Shown here: positions 5,129 through 11,840 of the stretch, in pieces
How the letters are laid out: every line of letters starts with the position of its first letter
Numbering within the stretch: position 1 is the first letter of the stretch
Source: Candidatus Doudnabacteria bacterium
Lineage (GTDB): Bacteria; Patescibacteriota; Doudnabacteria; UBA920
Reading direction: 5' to 3'
Assembly (NCBI GenBank): GCA_023245915.1
Contig: JAHFJK010000019.1
Span: forward strand, 1 to 15,904
Length of the DNA: 15,904 nucleotides
Notes under the pieces: model-generated
The model's input: only the letters and a program-made list of their open reading frames with translations
Databases searched by the model: none
What the model was told of the DNA's origin: nothing
Position numbers and translations under genes: made by a program

Positions 5129-6868
5129 ATGCAAAAATTTTTATTTTACGTGAAAGATCACAAAATTATTGCGGCAATTGGCGCAATAATTTTAGTTGGG
5201 GGAGGATATTTTTGGCACAGCAAGTCCCACAGCAATACCACTAAAGCCCAATACATAACCCAAGCGGCGGAAAAAACCACCATCTCTGTTGCTGTTCCAG
5301 CTTCCGGCCAGGTGTCGGCGGAAAGCCAAATTGATTTAAAACCCGGCAGCGCCGGGGCTTTGGTACAGGTTAGCGCAAAAGCCGGTGATGAGGTTAAATC
5401 CGGCCAAGTGATTGCTGTGGTAGATCAGAGCAGTAACAACGTGGTGCAGGCGCAGGCGCGGGCAACTTTAATGAAAGCGCAGGCTGACTATGACAAGCTC
5501 ATTGCCGGTTTAACAGGCAGCGACTTAACGGCCGTTCAAAAAACCGTCAACGACGCCCAAACTCTTTTAGATAAAGCCGCGACCGATCTTAACAAAGCCC
5601 AGCGCGATTATAATACTGCTGTCTCCGAACAACAGCAGGCAGTGGAAAGAGCGAATACTAAACTGCTTAATTCCGGTCTGGAGGCCCTGCCTAACAACTC
5701 ACTGAATACCATGACGGCAACTGTTAGCGGAACATACACCGGGTCAAAAGAAGATTCATACATCATTTCATTTTATGAGACAGGCAACGGCACATATTAT
5801 CAGGTTTCAGGTCTTTCCGGGCATTCAAATCATTTTGAAATGGGATTAAATTTACCCGTGGGCAATGGTCTATACGTTAATTTTACCTCCAGTGGGACCT
5901 TTTATGAACACGCGACCTTTTATACTATTGACGTGCCTAACAAAACTTCCAGTGATTATCAAACCAATTTAAATGCTTATAACGATGTACTGCTTGAGCA
6001 AAAAAAAGCTTTGCAAAGCGCCCAGGATCAAATTGATTCTTCTAATGTTGCCTTAAAAAATGCGCAGGATAATTTAAAAAATGCGCAAATTGCTTTTGAC
6101 GCGAAAATTGCTCCTCCCAAAACTGCCGATGTCACCACGGCCAAAGCAGCAATACTCTCTGCCCAGGCGCAGCTGGAATCGACCCAAAATAATTACAATA
6201 ATAATATTTTAAAATCTCCCTTTGACGGAATTGTGGCTGCCATTAACAACAAAAAGGCAGATCAGGTAACCAGCGCCACGGTGGTGGCCACAGTCATTAC
6301 CAAAAAACAGTTGGCCACAGTGTCTTTAAATGAAGTTGATGCCGCAAAGGTTACAGTCGGACAAAAAGCAACCCTTACTTTTGATGCTTTAGAGGATTTG
6401 TCACTCACCGGCCAGGCGGTGGAAATTGGTACTTTAGGGGCTGTTACTCAGGGTGTGGTAAGTTATGTGGTCAAAATTGGTTTTGACACCCAGGACCAAA
6501 GAGTAAAACCAGGCATGAGCGTGAGCGCTAACATTATTACCCAAGTTAAAACTGATGTTTTAGCCGTGCCCAGCTCAGCAGTAAAAACGAACAGCGGTGG
6601 TAAATATGTTCAGATGCTGGACGCGTTAGACCAGCCGCAAAATAAAAATGTGGAGGTTGGAATTTCAAATGATTCAATGACCGAAATTACTTCCGGCCTT
6701 AATTTGGGTGATGAAGTTGTGACTCAAACTATTACATCCCCCACACAGTCGACTAACCGCAATACTACCACTGGGATTCCGGGTTTGGGCGGAAATGTCA
6801 GGCTAAATGGCGGATTTGGCGGCGGCGGAGTTGGAGGCAATCGGACCTTTAATAATAATGCAAGGTAG
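5129..6868 (+). CDS. MacA/HlyD-type periplasmic adaptor of an export system, with an inserted domain
   Basis: The protein has 579 residues, long for a MacA-like adaptor (E. coli MacA is about 370). Domains in order: transmembrane anchor 12-29; first lipoyl half 57-100 (GQVSAESQIDLKPG); alpha-helical hairpin, ascending arm about 103-180; an inserted Gly/Ser/Tyr-rich, beta-looking segment about 193-272 (SGTYTGSKEDSYIISFYETG); descending arm about 280-358; second lipoyl half about 359-392 (LKSPFDGIVAAINNKKADQV); beta-barrel about 393-470; membrane-proximal domain about 474-535 (VLAVPSSAVKT); then a Gly/Asn-rich tail. It should link a MacB-like permease to substrate on the outer side of the membrane. 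The insertion sits at the tip of the coiled-coil hairpin, where adaptors of Gram-negative cells meet an outer-membrane channel. It lies 5 bases after the upstream gene and 7 before the permease gene. Confidence 0.85.
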   Translation: MQKFLFYVKDHKIIAAIGAIILVGGGYFWHSKSHSNTTKAQYITQAAEKTTISVAVPASGQVSAESQIDLKPGSAGALVQVSAKAGDEVKSGQVIAVVDQSSNNVVQAQARATLMKAQADYDKLIAGLTGSDLTAVQKTVNDAQTLLDKAATDLNKAQRDYNTAVSEQQQAVERANTKLLNSGLEALPNNSLNTMTATVSGTYTGSKEDSYIISFYETGNGTYYQVSGLSGHSNHFEMGLNLPVGNGLYVNFTSSGTFYEHATFYTIDVPNKTSSDYQTNLNAYNDVLLEQKKALQSAQDQIDSSNVALKNAQDNLKNAQIAFDAKIAPPKTADVTTAKAAILSAQAQLESTQNNYNNNILKSPFDGIVAAINNKKADQVTSATVVATVITKKQLATVSLNEVDAAKVTVGQKATLTFDALEDLSLTGQAVEIGTLGAVTQGVVSYVVKIGFDTQDQRVKPGMSVSANIITQVKTDVLAVPSSAVKTNSGGKYVQMLDALDQPQNKNVEVGISNDSMTEITSGLNLGDEVVTQTITSPTQSTNRNTTTGIPGLGGNVRLNGGFGGGGVGGNRTFNNNAR

Positions 6869-6875
6869 TTTTTTT

Positions 6876-8111
6876 ATGAACAGCGCAGACTTATTTTATG
6901 AAAGCTACAAAGCTTTGGCGACCAATAAAGTCCGCACGACTTTAACCATGCTGGGAATTATTATTGGAATTGGTTCGGTTATTTCCATGGTTGGCATTGG
7001 TCAGGGCGCGCAGGGAAATATCCAGGCAAATATCCAATCAATCGGTTCTAACCTTATTACTCTTTCCTCCGGCGCACAAAGAGGCCCGGGTACTTTTGTC
7101 AGCAGCGGAGCTGGTAGTGCGCAAACTTTAACCAATGAAGATGTAAAAGCTCTACGGGATAATCTTTCTAACATTAAAGCAATAGACCCGGAACTTTCGC
7201 GGCGTTTTCAAATTACGGCCAAAGGCACCAACACCAATACTCAAGTCGTAGGCACTGACAGTGGTTATTTAACTGTTAGAAATTTAAGTATGGACAGTGG
7301 CGCCTTTTTTTCAGATTCACAAAATGAAAGTGCAGCTAAGGTTGCGGTGTTAGGCCCGAGCGTGCGCGATGATTTGTTTGGCGAAGGTTCACAGCCAATT
7401 GGCCAAAGCATTCGGATAAATAACACGCAATTTAAAATCATTGGCATTACAAAAGCCAAGGGAGGCAGCGGGTTTTTAAACCAGGACGACATGGTTTTTA
7501 TTCCAATTTCCACAGCCCAGAGATTTTTGGTGGGACTGAATGCTTCAGGCAAGCCGTATGTCAGCACCATTGCAATATCTGCCGAAAATTCGGATGCTAT
7601 GACCAGCGTGCAAAATCAGGTAACAGAAATTATGATGAGCAGGCATAACATTAGTGACTTAGCCAGCGCGGATTTTACTGTCCAAAACCAGTCAGATTTA
7701 ATTAGCGCGGCATCCAGCGTTACAAAAACTTTAACTATTTTACTTGCTTCCATTGCCGGAATATCTTTATTGGTCGGCGGAATAGGCATTATGAACATGA
7801 TGCTGACTACCGTAACTGAACGCACCCGCGAGATTGGTTTGCGTAAAGCCATGGGCGCGACCCGCAGCGACATTAATTTTCAGTTTTTAACAGAAGCCAT
7901 ACTTTTAACTTTTGTAGGTGGAATAGTGGGTATTATGTTTGGCTGGATGACATCCCTGGTTACTGAAAGATTTGGAATTACCAGTCAAATTTCCCTTTCA
8001 TCGATAATTTTGGCTTTTGGGGTTTCTGCCGCCATAGGTGTGATTTTTGGATATTATCCTGCCCACCGCGCGTCGAAATTGGACCCGATTGAAGCATTAG
8101 GCTATGAATGA
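6876..8111 (+). CDS. MacB/FtsX-type ABC transporter permease without an ATPase domain
   Basis: From ATG 6876 the protein has 411 residues. It has a transmembrane helix at about 19-42 (RTTLTMLGIIIGIGSVISMVG), a large extracytoplasmic MacB_PCD-like domain to about residue 280, and three C-terminal helices. The FtsX/MacB signature ERTREIGLRKAMGATRSDI and the ending PAHRASKLDPIEAL are present. E. coli MacB fuses an N-terminal ATPase to this permease. Here there is no Walker A, LSGGQ or Walker B sequence, and no separate ATPase gene in the window, so the ATPase must come from elsewhere or is missing. I chose 6876 because AAGG lies upstream across the previous stop, the gap is 7 bases, and MNSADLFYESYKAL is a typical family N-terminus. 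An in-frame ATG at 6807 would overlap the adaptor's glycine-rich tail. Confidence 0.88.
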   Translation: MNSADLFYESYKALATNKVRTTLTMLGIIIGIGSVISMVGIGQGAQGNIQANIQSIGSNLITLSSGAQRGPGTFVSSGAGSAQTLTNEDVKALRDNLSNIKAIDPELSRRFQITAKGTNTNTQVVGTDSGYLTVRNLSMDSGAFFSDSQNESAAKVAVLGPSVRDDLFGEGSQPIGQSIRINNTQFKIIGITKAKGGSGFLNQDDMVFIPISTAQRFLVGLNASGKPYVSTIAISAENSDAMTSVQNQVTEIMMSRHNISDLASADFTVQNQSDLISAASSVTKTLTILLASIAGISLLVGGIGIMNMMLTTVTERTREIGLRKAMGATRSDINFQFLTEAILLTFVGGIVGIMFGWMTSLVTERFGITSQISLSSIILAFGVSAAIGVIFGYYPAHRASKLDPIEALGYE

Positions 8112-8156
8112 AAGAACAATTTACTATTATTAACAATTCACAATTAACAAATAATT

Positions 8157-8621
8157 ATGACAAAAAAACATATGATCGCCGCGGTAGTAGGGGCAATTGT
8201 TCTTGGTGGAATAGGATTTTTTGGGGGGATGAAATATGGACAAGCCAGGGCATTAAATCCTAAAACTTTATCTGCGCTGTCGCAAGACCAGCGCCAGCAG
8301 TTGTTTGCCGGTTTTAGGAACGGCAACGGGGGAGCGGGCGGTTTTGCCGGACGCGGGGGAGCGGGTGGACGCGGCGCTAACGGCGGGGGTTTTATTGCCG
8401 GAGAAATATTAAGTAAAGATGAAAAAAGCCTAACTGTAAAAATGCCTGACGGCAGTTCTAAAATTGTTTTTGTGGGTTCATCGACAACCGTAGAAAAACC
8501 GGCAACCTCGACTTTTGCGGATTTGTTAACCGGCCAGCAAGTAGTGGTTATGGGCCAAAATAACTCCGACGGCTCGGTCACGGCGCAAAACATTCAGGTT
8601 AGACAAATGCTGCAAAAATAG
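8157..8621 (+). CDS. Membrane-anchored Gly/Arg-rich protein with a DUF5666-like beta domain
   Basis: The protein has 154 residues. It has an N-terminal transmembrane helix (about 6-25, MIAAVVGAIVLGGIGFFGGM), a helical segment, a Gly/Arg/Ala-rich flexible linker (about 54-80, FAGRGGAGGRGANGGG), and a beta domain (about 81-150) ending VVVMGQNNSDGSVTAQNIQVR. This matches the layout and the motif V-V-x-G-x-x-x-x-D-G-S-x-x-A of the protein at 4632-5123, so the two look like paralogs. It follows the permease after 45 bases and probably belongs to the same operon. Its stop is two bases from the stop of the convergent hydrolase gene, and no terminator lies between them. No ribosome binding site is visible before ATG. 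Function unknown; an extracellular, membrane-tethered ligand-binding or scaffolding role is possible. Confidence 0.7.
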   Translation: MTKKHMIAAVVGAIVLGGIGFFGGMKYGQARALNPKTLSALSQDQRQQLFAGFRNGNGGAGGFAGRGGAGGRGANGGGFIAGEILSKDEKSLTVKMPDGSSKIVFVGSSTTVEKPATSTFADLLTGQQVVVMGQNNSDGSVTAQNIQVRQMLQK

Positions 8622-8623
8622 AA

Positions 8624-9643
8624 TTATTTTTTTAAGTTGGGGGTATTGCCATAAACTAATTTTGAAATTTGGGCTATAGTTGCTTTCAAATCTTCAAAAT
8701 TTTGGCCTTCAGTCATGACGCATAATTTATAAGGATTGTCTAAAGCATAAATTATGCCACAGTCGTGAAGCTGCCGTTTTTCAACCTTACCATTGTTGAT
8801 TAAGCTGTACTCCCCAAATTTATGGGCAACGGTCATGTTGGCAGGCACGCCGGCAACTAGTCCGTCTTTGTAAGTCGTCTGGCTTAACAGGTTTAAAGCT
8901 TTTTCCGATTCTTCACGGTTTAAATAAGTGGCGTTATATAAAATTCTGAAAAAGAAAGCATAATCTTTTACTGTAATAAAGTCTTCTTCCGCGTCTGAAC
9001 TGGGCAAGGAGATTCTTAAATCAGAAAAAATTTCTTTAAAAAAATTTTTGTCAGCTGCATCAAACAACAATTGTGTAGCGTTGTTGTCTGAATATTTAAT
9101 CATAAATTCCAAAAGCTCTTCAACGGTATATGGTTGTTTTAGCTTGATGCTTTGAGCGGGCCTTATTGATTCGCCGTCATCCTGATCGAGGCTATCAGTT
9201 TTGGTGAGTGGGTTTTTTAAGATCTCGGGTCTTTGTTCAGCAGTTTTTAAGTAAGCAATTAAAAGCGGGACTTTAAACAGGCTGGCTGGAGTGTATTTTT
9301 GGTCTTCGTTAATGGCCATCCAGTGGCCATTGTTTAAATTTTTATAATAGACCGAAGCCCGGTTAATTTTATGTTCAGCAATTTGGGTGTTAATGAAATT
9401 TTGCACTTGCGATTCTAGGGATTTAATTTCCGAAAGGTCTGTTGACTCCGGCGTGTTATAACCTAAAAGCGGATGAATGAATTTGTATTGCGAGTTGTTC
9501 TCCCTAATCGGACTAATTTGGCCTAACTCTGCATTGGCTTTTTTGGCCTGCTGGAATTTGCCTATAAAATAACCGCAAAATCCGCCAACCAAAAGAAATA
9601 TAAAAGAGTAGGCCAACAATTTGTAGGGTGGATTGAATTTCAT
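8624..9643 (-). CDS. Penicillin-binding-type serine hydrolase (class A beta-lactamase-like fold)
   Basis: The protein has 339 residues. A membrane-anchor or signal helix lies at 9-28 (LLAYSFIFLLVGGFCGYFIG), then a linker and the serine-hydrolase domain from about 75. Visible motifs are SLFK (S121, K124), the SxxK acylation pair; SDN (185-187); and HKFG (274-277) where class A enzymes have KTG. No ExxLN motif (the Glu166 general base of class A beta-lactamases) is seen in the region before the ITVKDYAFFF helix. The protein should acylate on Ser121, but may act as a D,D-peptidase-like or other cell-wall hydrolase rather than an efficient beta-lactamase. It converges on the export cluster, with stops 2 bases apart, and is divergent from the ZIP gene. 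No Shine-Dalgarno sequence precedes the ATG at 9641-9643. Confidence 0.82.
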   Translation of the reverse strand: MKFNPPYKLLAYSFIFLLVGGFCGYFIGKFQQAKKANAELGQISPIRENNSQYKFIHPLLGYNTPESTDLSEIKSLESQVQNFINTQIAEHKINRASVYYKNLNNGHWMAINEDQKYTPASLFKVPLLIAYLKTAEQRPEILKNPLTKTDSLDQDDGESIRPAQSIKLKQPYTVEELLEFMIKYSDNNATQLLFDAADKNFFKEIFSDLRISLPSSDAEEDFITVKDYAFFFRILYNATYLNREESEKALNLLSQTTYKDGLVAGVPANMTVAHKFGEYSLINNGKVEKRQLHDCGIIYALDNPYKLCVMTEGQNFEDLKATIAQISKLVYGNTPNLKK

Positions 9644-9656
9644 AGAATCTAACTAA

Positions 9657-9665
9657 AATATACCA
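9657..9665 (-). promoter_or_regulatory. Extended -10 promoter of the serine hydrolase gene
   Basis: On the minus strand TGG-TATATT forms an extended -10 element (TGnTATATT), ending 13 bases before the ATG. The leader would be about 6-7 bases. No good -35 is seen at the right distance. Confidence 0.4.
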
Positions 9666-9713
9666 TAAGCTAAAGTTTTATCTCATGGTTTTTTACTAAG
9701 CTATTAAAATTTT

Positions 9714-9742
9714 TTGCTAACCGAGCCAATTTTCTTTATACT
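9714..9742 (+). promoter_or_regulatory. Promoter of the ZIP transporter gene, leaderless layout
   Basis: TTGCTA (9714-9719), a 17-bp spacer and TATACT (9737-9742) are followed by 6 bases and ATG 9749. The geometry is identical to that at 2619 and 3533, so the transcript probably starts at the initiation codon. Confidence 0.65.
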
Positions 9743-9748
9743 TAAGCC

Positions 9749-10471
9749 ATGGCTATAGTTTTATCAATCTTAACTTTTTTCTCCACTTTTTTTGGGGGAC
9801 TGTTTGCTTTAAAGCATAAAGACCGACTTCATTTAATTATGGGCTTTGCCGCGGGAGTGTTGTTGGGTGTGGTAAGTTTTGATATTTTGCCGGAAATTTT
9901 TGTAATTATTAAAGAGCACGACTTTAGTATTACCGGTCCAACCGTAGCTTTAGTCATAGGCTTTCTTTTGTTCCATATTTTGGAAAAAACCATAAGTCTT
10001 CACCATGCTCATGAAGATGAATACGCGCAGCACAGACACCCTCATATTGGTGTAGCGAGCGCGTTGGCTTTAATTGGCCATAGTTTTATGGACGGAGTGG
10101 GGATTGGTTTAGGTTTTCAGGTTAATCCCACAGTCGGCATCTTGGTTGCGATTGCGGTAATATCCCATGATTTTACCGACGGAATGAACACCATTACCTT
10201 AATGTTGAATCACAATAATACTGAACCTAAGGCCAAAATGTTTTTGGTCTTTGATGCCCTAGCTCCCATTGCAGGAGCCGCGTCAACATTATTTTTTAGC
10301 ATTTCGCCACAGTTTCTAGTTTTATATTTAGGTTTTTTTGCCGGTTTTTTATTGTATATTGGCGCCAGCGATATTTTGCCTGAAGCCCACAGCCACCACA
10401 GCTCCTGGCTGACCATTCTTTTGACAGTTTTGGGCGTGGGTTTGATATTTGTGATTACCCGAATTATTTAA
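9749..10471 (+). CDS. ZIP-family metal transporter
   Basis: The protein has 240 residues and about eight hydrophobic helices. The two metal-binding helices are recognisable: HSFMDG at 111-116 and HDFTDG at 140-145. The usual ZIP residues are HNxPE(G) and HExxEG, so histidines H111 and H140 are kept while the acidic residues are Asp (D115, D141, D144) instead of Glu. A histidine-rich loop lies between helices (H85, H86, H88, H95, H97, H99), and there is a C-terminal HSHH patch (214-217). Import of a divalent metal such as Zn, Fe or Mn is likely; the metal cannot be told from sequence. It would sit in the cytoplasmic membrane. It is divergent from the serine hydrolase and has its own promoter. 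An inverted-repeat element inserted next to its stop codon, with the target duplication overlapping TAA. Confidence 0.92.
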   Translation: MAIVLSILTFFSTFFGGLFALKHKDRLHLIMGFAAGVLLGVVSFDILPEIFVIIKEHDFSITGPTVALVIGFLLFHILEKTISLHHAHEDEYAQHRHPHIGVASALALIGHSFMDGVGIGLGFQVNPTVGILVAIAVISHDFTDGMNTITLMLNHNNTEPKAKMFLVFDALAPIAGAASTLFFSISPQFLVLYLGFFAGFLLYIGASDILPEAHSHHSSWLTILLTVLGVGLIFVITRII

Positions 10472-10478
10472 ACCAGCG

Positions 10479-10667
10479 CTGACCCACCTGCACTTCCTGT
10501 GTCATCCCGGCCGAGTGCATCCGAGAGCCGGGATCCAGTATTTAAGCCAAGTTCTGGATCCTGGATAATCTTTCGGATGCACTCAAGATTCCCGGGATGA
10601 CATCGAAGTTCGTGAAATCTTCTTCATATAAGCCAAGTAATACTTCCAGAAGTGCAGGTGGGTCAGG
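10479..10667. mobile_element. MITE-like element, 189 bp, with 18-bp terminal inverted repeats and 9-bp target duplication
   Basis: CTGACCCACCTGCACTTC at 10479-10496 is the perfect reverse complement of 10649-10666. AAACCAGCG directly precedes the left end (10470-10478) and is repeated after the right end (10668-10676), as expected for a 9-bp target-site duplication. The interior has no coding frame. It holds a long hairpin (10499-10603) and two copies of TAAGCCAAGT (around 10545 and 10630). It is therefore non-autonomous and would need a transposase from elsewhere. It fills most of the gap between the ZIP gene and the RRM gene. Confidence 0.7.
10499..10603. repeat. Long nested hairpin repeat (TGTCATCCCGG type)
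   Basis: Three nested complementary pairs are visible: TGTCATCCCGG with CCGGGATGACA (ends), GAGTGCATCCGA with TCGGATGCACTC, and GGATCCAG with CTGGATCC around a 15-base loop. The same end and core words recur at 15464-15599, so this is one member of a dispersed family. It may also work as a transcript end signal after the ZIP gene. Confidence 0.65.
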
Positions 10668-10682
10668 AAACCAGCGGCGGCC

Positions 10683-10711
10683 TTGATCTTTGAAGTGTTT
10701 TAGTGTATAAT
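10683..10711 (+). promoter_or_regulatory. Promoter of the RRM gene
   Basis: TTGATC (10683-10688), a 17-bp spacer and consensus TATAAT (10706-10711) predict a start near 10718. This gives a leader of about 125 bases, unlike the nearly leaderless promoters elsewhere in the window. Confidence 0.65.
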
Positions 10712-10717
10712 AGTCCT

Positions 10718-10843
10718 ATCATCTTTAAGTTTAAGTGTGATCGTAGGCATCTTTATAAGAGCGCTCAAGAGCAACATTTAAAGTTATTTAAATAATTTAG
10801 TTAAGAGTGTAAGGTGAGCTCTTAGAGAGAAAGCCTATAATAA
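10718..10843 (+). promoter_or_regulatory. Long, possibly structured 5' leader of the RRM gene
   Basis: TAAGAG (10802-10807) pairs with CTCTTA (10819-10824), enclosing an AAGGTGAG that could bind 16S rRNA but lies 26 bases from the ATG. TAGGC (10744-10748) can pair with GCCTA (10833-10837) just before the start codon. A palindromic GAGCGCTC lies near 10760. RNA-binding and cold-shock proteins often have such regulated leaders. Control by folding or by the protein itself is an inference. Confidence 0.35.
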
Positions 10844-11206
10844 ATGGCTAAGAAACTTTTCGTCGGTGGTATCCCTTGGGCAACCACTTCAGACGACCTG
10901 CAGACCCTGTTTTCTGCTCACGGTACCGTAAGCTCGGCAACCGTAATTTCAGATAAAATGACAGGCAGAAGCAGAGGATTTGGCTTCGTGGAATTTGCTA
11001 ACGACGCCGAAGCAGACGCAGCTGCCGCTGCATTAAACAATACTGACTACAACGGCAGAACTTTGGTAGTCAAAGAAGCGCGCCCTTTGGAAGACAGACC
11101 AAAGCGTGACTTCGGTGGCAGTCGCGGTGGGTTTGGCGGCGGACGTGGCGGCGGTTATGACCGCAACTCCGGAGGCGGTGGCTACGGCAGGCGCGATAAT
11201 TACTAA
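10844..11206 (+). CDS. RRM-type RNA-binding protein with RGG/Gly-rich tail
   Basis: The protein has 120 residues: a single RNA recognition motif followed by a disordered tail. RNP2 is LFVGGI at 5-10 and RNP1 is RGFGFVEF at 44-51, with the aromatic residues that stack on RNA (F6, F46, F48) all present. Residues 85-120 are Arg/Gly/Tyr-rich, with RGG-like repeats. Bacterial proteins of this type are small, abundant, single-stranded-RNA-binding proteins known from cyanobacteria and several other phyla, often linked to cold or stress. Its codons are noticeably more GC-rich and uniform than the neighbours, which suits high expression. It is a single-gene unit: its own promoter and leader lie upstream and a strong terminator downstream. 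Its RNA targets cannot be read from sequence. Confidence 0.95.
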   Translation: MAKKLFVGGIPWATTSDDLQTLFSAHGTVSSATVISDKMTGRSRGFGFVEFANDAEADAAAAALNNTDYNGRTLVVKEARPLEDRPKRDFGGSRGGFGGGRGGGYDRNSGGGGYGRRDNY

Positions 11207-11222
11207 AATCATTTTGATTTTT

Positions 11223-11262
11223 GCTCCCCTTTTCCGCCGGCTGGCGAAGGGGGAGCTTTTTT
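11223..11262 (+). terminator. Strong intrinsic terminator of the RRM gene
   Basis: GCTCCCC at 11223 pairs with GGGGAGC ending at 11256, with an inner CGCC-GGCT-GGCG hairpin and six T residues (11257-11262). It starts 17 bases after the stop codon. Confidence 0.9.
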
Positions 11263-11367
11263 ACCCGCCTAAATTTTGCGCTACACATTAAAAAAATGTT
11301 ATCATAATGAAGATAAAGAAAAGTTGAGATTGTTTAAATATTTAAGCGCAAAATTTAGGCGGGTAAA
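11260..11367. repeat. Perfect 23-bp inverted repeat framing the VKOR promoter region
   Basis: Positions 11260-11282 are the exact reverse complement of 11345-11367, separated by 62 AT-rich bases. The left arm begins in the T-run of the RRM terminator and the right arm ends on the A of the VKOR start codon. In a read-through transcript the two arms would pair and bury the VKOR start. A transcript starting inside the loop would carry only the right arm. A small mobile element is the alternative explanation; no target duplication is obvious. Confidence 0.75.
11276..11305 (+). promoter_or_regulatory. Possible promoter of the VKOR-cyo cluster
   Basis: TTGCGC (11276-11281, inside the left arm of the inverted repeat), an 18-bp spacer and TATCAT (11300-11305) make a moderate sigma70-like promoter. 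The start would be near 11312, with a leader of about 55 bases. Confidence 0.4.
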
Positions 11368-11783
11368 TGCATCATAAACACAAATATGACATCATCGTTA
11401 TTTTGGCTGTAGTCGGTTTTGGCATTAGTTTGTATTTGGCCATTACCCACTATTTGGGGTTGTCCGTGCCCTGCGACCTTACTCACGGTTGTGAAGTAGT
11501 TTTAAACAGCCGATACGCTACTTTGTTTGGCCTGCCGCTTTCAGTTTGGGGCTCGGCTTATTTTGTTTCCGTAATTATTAGCGCGCTGTTGGCTAACCAT
11601 TACCAGGTATGGAGAAAAATCCTGACTATTATTTTAAGCTTTGGCGCTTTGAGTGCTTTGATATTATTGTCCATCCAATTTTTTGTGCTAAAAAAAGTTT
11701 GCCAGTATTGTCTAGCCGTTGACCTGACAAATATCCTGCTGTTTATTTTTGACATCAATATTGAACGCAAAGATTTTCATTAG
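11367..11783 (+). CDS. VKOR-family quinone-linked thiol oxidoreductase
   Basis: The protein has 138 residues and four to five transmembrane helices. The four redox cysteines of the vitamin K epoxide reductase family are present: loop cysteines C36 and C42, the conserved serine S48 six residues later, and the active CQYC pair C112/C115 in a membrane helix. GLPLSVWG (55-62) is also typical. Bacterial homologs oxidise a DsbA-like thioredoxin-fold partner and pass the electrons to quinone, supporting disulfide formation outside the membrane. There is no fused thioredoxin domain, and no DsbA gene is in view. It lies 57 bases upstream of cyoA with no terminator between, so the electrons it puts on quinone could be removed by the quinol oxidase encoded next. 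The start codon touches the end of a 23-bp inverted repeat. Confidence 0.9.
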   Translation: MHHKHKYDIIVILAVVGFGISLYLAITHYLGLSVPCDLTHGCEVVLNSRYATLFGLPLSVWGSAYFVSVIISALLANHYQVWRKILTIILSFGALSALILLSIQFFVLKKVCQYCLAVDLTNILLFIFDINIERKDFH

Positions 11784-11840
11784 ATTCCAGGACTTACGAC
11801 TAAACCTAAAGATTGAAAAAATCAACCCGGCAGGGCGAAA

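Noticed and set aside
6807..6875. Upstream in-frame ATG for the MacB-like permease
   Set aside because: It would overlap the adaptor's coding end and add a low-complexity stretch; ATG 6876 has AAGG upstream and a typical family start.
8624..9643. Calling this gene a bona fide class A beta-lactamase
   Set aside because: The Glu166 motif is not visible and KTG is KFG, so only a serine-hydrolase fold is supported.
9662..9695. Hairpin ACCAT..ATGGT followed by T residues between the hydrolase and ZIP genes
   Set aside because: Only 5 bp with an 18-base loop, in a divergent promoter region where a terminator has no gene to serve.
11106..11291. Overlapping frames around the RRM glycine-rich tail on both strands
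   Set aside because: They are by-products of the GC-rich RGG repeat coding and cross the terminator; no independent support.
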